Positions 4,643-7,081 of a stretch of DNA of 7,081 bases are shown here, piece after piece (position 1 is the first letter of the stretch; every line of letters begins with the position of its first letter). The translations under genes were made by a program, and so were the position numbers. The notes under the pieces were generated by a model. That model ran no database searches and was not told the origin of the DNA. It saw only the letters and a program-made list of their open reading frames with translations. The stretch comes from Opitutaceae bacterium (GTDB lineage: Bacteria > Verrucomicrobiota > Verrucomicrobiae > Opitutales > Opitutaceae), in the NCBI GenBank assembly GCA_031266495.1, contig JAISAX010000579.1, positions 1-7,081 on the forward strand. The letters run 5' to 3'.

Positions 4643-7060
4643 ATGTTTCCGCCCCGTCTGTCCCTGTTTGTTCCGATCATCGCCATGAATGCTTCCCTTC
4701 ATTTCACCGCTGCCGCGGCGGCGACGGTGCCCGAGTCCGATGCCAGCCTGGCGCGTTACGACTGGATTCATGTCGGCCCCGGCGGCGGCGGGAATTTCTG
4801 GGGGCAGGGAATCTCCCCTCACGACGCAAACCTCCTTTTCACGAGCAACGACATGGGGGCGAACTTCCGTTCGGCGGACGCCGGTAAAACCTGGACGATG
4901 ATTCCGCACGACCAACTGACCTACCTCGCCGGAAGCCGTATCCGCCAAAGCACACGCCAGCGCGCATGGGCCTTCGACCCGTTCAACTCGCGCCGGATTT
5001 TTGCCGGAAACTCCGACAGAAAAATCATGCTCCGCAGCGACGACGCCGGCGTTTCGTGGACAGAGCTTGCCGGACCCTGGCGCGAAAAAAACCATGCCCG
5101 CACCCATTCAACCGCCCCGCGTCTCGTCACCTTCTCCTTCCTCCGGCGCGGCCTCGCACTCGCCGGCTTCAACCCCGCAAGCAACAGCAGCGACAATAGC
5201 AAAAATGGTAACGGAAACACGGGTCCGAAAATTTACCAGACCACGGATGCCGGCGACACGTGGACATTCCTCTCTGATTTGCCGGCGAACAGCGGCGATT
5301 TGGTCGCGCTCAATTTTTCCGCATCCCCCGCCAACCGTGTGGTCGCCGCAACGGCCAACGGTATTTTCCGCAGCGACGACGGCGGACGCTCGTGGTCACC
5401 CGCCACTGACGGACTTCCCGCACCCGCCGCATTTGCCAAAACCACCACGACATCCGGAACCGCGCCCTCGTTTGCCGACGGGAAACTGCATCCCTATGAC
5501 ATGTCGTGTAGCGAAAAATCCGCTACATTTTACCTCACGCTTCCCGTCGCCTTCGATCCGGACGGAAATCTGGCCGGCGGCCTTTACCGGAGCACCGACG
5601 GCGGCTCCACCTGGCAGGCCGCGGGGCAGACAGGCCTGTTTGTCGATGCGAACCGTCCCGTCCAGTTCGAGCAGGTTGCGACCAGCGAAGCCGATGCCAC
5701 ACGCGTCTATCTCACCATGCGCGGCGTCGCCAGCGACGACCCGAAGTCCGACGGAATCTCCACGCTTTACCGAAGCAACGACGGCGGACGCTCGTGGACG
5801 CCCACCCTGCGCCAGCACCCGGAACAAAAAGGCTTCAACATCACCAACACCTCATGGAACACCCTCGCCTGGGGCTGGCAAATCCGCGCCTCCGGTATCG
5901 CCGTTGCCCCGCAAAACCCCGACGTTGCCCTCGTCGGCACAATGACCGCCGTCTTCCGCACCGACAACGGCGGACGCGACTGGCGCCAGATTCACGCACC
6001 CGACGGCACCATCACTGCCCAGCCAGGCGGCGGTCTCCAGATGCTCAGCGTCTGGAACTACTATTTCGACCCTCACAATTACGACCGCCGCTTCCTTGCC
6101 TCCACCGATTTCTCCGGCTGGCGCGCCACGGAAGACGGCACCCTCTGGTCCTACAACATCACCGGCAACCCCTGGCACAACAACAGCTACGCCCTCGCCC
6201 TCGACCCCGCCATCAAGGACAAACTCTGGGCCGCCGCCTCCGTCACGCATGACATCCCCACCTGGAAATACCAAAAAAACCTCGGCAACTACAAAGGCGG
6301 CGGCGTTGTCCTCTCCACCGACGGCGGAAAAACCTGGACGGCTCGCGACATCAACCACGGCCTGCCCAATCAATCCGCAACCGACATTTGGCTCGACCCG
6401 CGCTCGCCCGCCAACGTCCGCCGCCTCTGGCTCGCCGTTCCCGGACACGGCGCGTATTTCTCAAACGATGACGGGCGCCACTGGGAAAAACGCAACAACG
6501 GCATCCTCCCGGAAAATCTCAACGTCCTGCGCATCACCGGCACGCCCGACGGCTCCCGCCTCTACGCGCTGACCACCATCCGGCACTCGCCGCGTGGCAT
6601 CTTGCCCGGCGCACTCTACGTCAGCGACGACAACGGCCTCAACTGGCGCCAACTCTGGCGCCGTCCCGGAGTCGTTTTCCTGAACCGGCTCACTGTTGAT
6701 CCGCATAACCCGCAAACCCTCTACCTCAGCGCGCTGCAAAAAGTCTCCGGCGCCGACGCGACGGACGGCGGCGTCTGGCGCAGCACCAACGGCGGACAAA
6801 GCTGGGAGCCGGTTTTCCCGCATCCCGCCTGGGCCGTCTCCGCCGACCCCCGCAACCCCGGCCACCTTTATGCATCTTCGTGGGCGCGCCGTGGCGACGG
6901 ACTTCACTTCAGTAGTGACAACGGCAATACATGGAGACGCCTTGCGGGTTACCCGTTCTGGCGCCCCATGAACGTCGCCTTTGACCCGCGCCGCGCCGAT
7001 CGCATCTACGTCACCAATTTCGGCGCGGGCATTATCTGCGGAGTAATTAAAAATCAATGA
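4643..7060 (+). CDS. Secreted Asp-box (BNR) beta-propeller protein, GH74/xyloglucanase-like
   Basis: An 805-residue exported protein. The N-terminus (M-F-P-P-R-L-S-L-F-V-P-I-I-A-M then a T-A-A-A-A-A cleavage region) is a signal peptide, which favours ATG 4643 over ATG 4685. Asp-box motifs (S-x-D-x-G-x-x-W) begin near residues 76, 131, 199, 243, 316, 377, 439, 557, 606, 660, 713 and 756, with a degenerate one near 494. This is enough for two multi-bladed propellers, as in GH74. The opening Y-D-W-I-H-V...G-G-G-G resembles GH74 enzymes. Asp70 (SNDMGANFR) and Asp489 (STDFSGW) sit in matching positions of the two halves, like the GH74 catalytic pair. The GH74 consensus R-T-D-x-G-G is not kept, so activity on xyloglucan is unproven; it may be a divergent hydrolase or a non-catalytic binder. 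The C-terminus (NFGAGIICG) looks complete. No terminator is visible in the 21 bases that remain. Confidence 0.88.
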   Translation: MFPPRLSLFVPIIAMNASLHFTAAAAATVPESDASLARYDWIHVGPGGGGNFWGQGISPHDANLLFTSNDMGANFRSADAGKTWTMIPHDQLTYLAGSRIRQSTRQRAWAFDPFNSRRIFAGNSDRKIMLRSDDAGVSWTELAGPWREKNHARTHSTAPRLVTFSFLRRGLALAGFNPASNSSDNSKNGNGNTGPKIYQTTDAGDTWTFLSDLPANSGDLVALNFSASPANRVVAATANGIFRSDDGGRSWSPATDGLPAPAAFAKTTTTSGTAPSFADGKLHPYDMSCSEKSATFYLTLPVAFDPDGNLAGGLYRSTDGGSTWQAAGQTGLFVDANRPVQFEQVATSEADATRVYLTMRGVASDDPKSDGISTLYRSNDGGRSWTPTLRQHPEQKGFNITNTSWNTLAWGWQIRASGIAVAPQNPDVALVGTMTAVFRTDNGGRDWRQIHAPDGTITAQPGGGLQMLSVWNYYFDPHNYDRRFLASTDFSGWRATEDGTLWSYNITGNPWHNNSYALALDPAIKDKLWAAASVTHDIPTWKYQKNLGNYKGGGVVLSTDGGKTWTARDINHGLPNQSATDIWLDPRSPANVRRLWLAVPGHGAYFSNDDGRHWEKRNNGILPENLNVLRITGTPDGSRLYALTTIRHSPRGILPGALYVSDDNGLNWRQLWRRPGVVFLNRLTVDPHNPQTLYLSALQKVSGADATDGGVWRSTNGGQSWEPVFPHPAWAVSADPRNPGHLYASSWARRGDGLHFSSDNGNTWRRLAGYPFWRPMNVAFDPRRADRIYVTNFGAGIICGVIKNQ

Positions 7061-7081
7061 CATAATATCTTCCCGTCCTGT

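Noticed and set aside
4685..4687. ATG at 4685 as the start of the propeller protein
   Set aside because: It would remove the charged and hydrophobic front part of the signal peptide, leaving too short a core.

Overview
The window carries two large secreted carbohydrate-active proteins on the + strand, separated by about 800 bases of gene debris and repeats. The GC-rich genome, large secreted glycosidases, an AraC remnant beside them and palindromic modules built on 'GTGGCrCrGGC...GCC' together suggest a polysaccharide-degrading Verrucomicrobiota, perhaps Opitutaceae-like. This assignment is inferred from memory of such genomes; there is no rRNA or marker gene here.

Layout. (1) Positions 1-77 appear to be the last codons of an upstream gene; its stop codon lies inside a short inverted-repeat element (75-138). 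(2) Positions 162-3845 encode a signal-peptide-bearing glycoside hydrolase family 2 (GH2) enzyme. It has a sugar-binding jelly roll, an Ig-like domain, a TIM barrel with both candidate catalytic glutamates, a proline linker encoded by a C9-T-C12 tract, a glutamine-amidotransferase-like domain and a C-terminal NPCBM-like domain. (3) Positions 3846-4642 contain no clear intact gene. They hold a frameshifted C-terminal fragment of an AraC-family regulator on the - strand (3883-4045), a 16-bp repeat that is an exact inverted copy of one just upstream of the GH2 gene, a REP-like hairpin (4071-4094), and a 249-bp MITE-like element (4174-4422). That element has 54-60 nt terminal inverted repeats, a 4-bp flanking duplication and internal hairpins. 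After it come a questionable 53-codon secreted ORF and an AT-rich leader with a 9-bp inverted repeat. (4) Positions 4643-7060 encode an 805-residue secreted Asp-box (BNR) beta-propeller protein resembling the GH74 xyloglucanase fold.

The two main proteins probably act outside the cytoplasm on plant- or algal-type polysaccharide: the propeller protein would bind or cleave the polymer, and the GH2 enzyme would trim beta-linked sugars from oligosaccharides. No substrate can be fixed from sequence alone. The most interesting content is the intergenic repeat structure. I saw no evidence for an undescribed multi-gene system.
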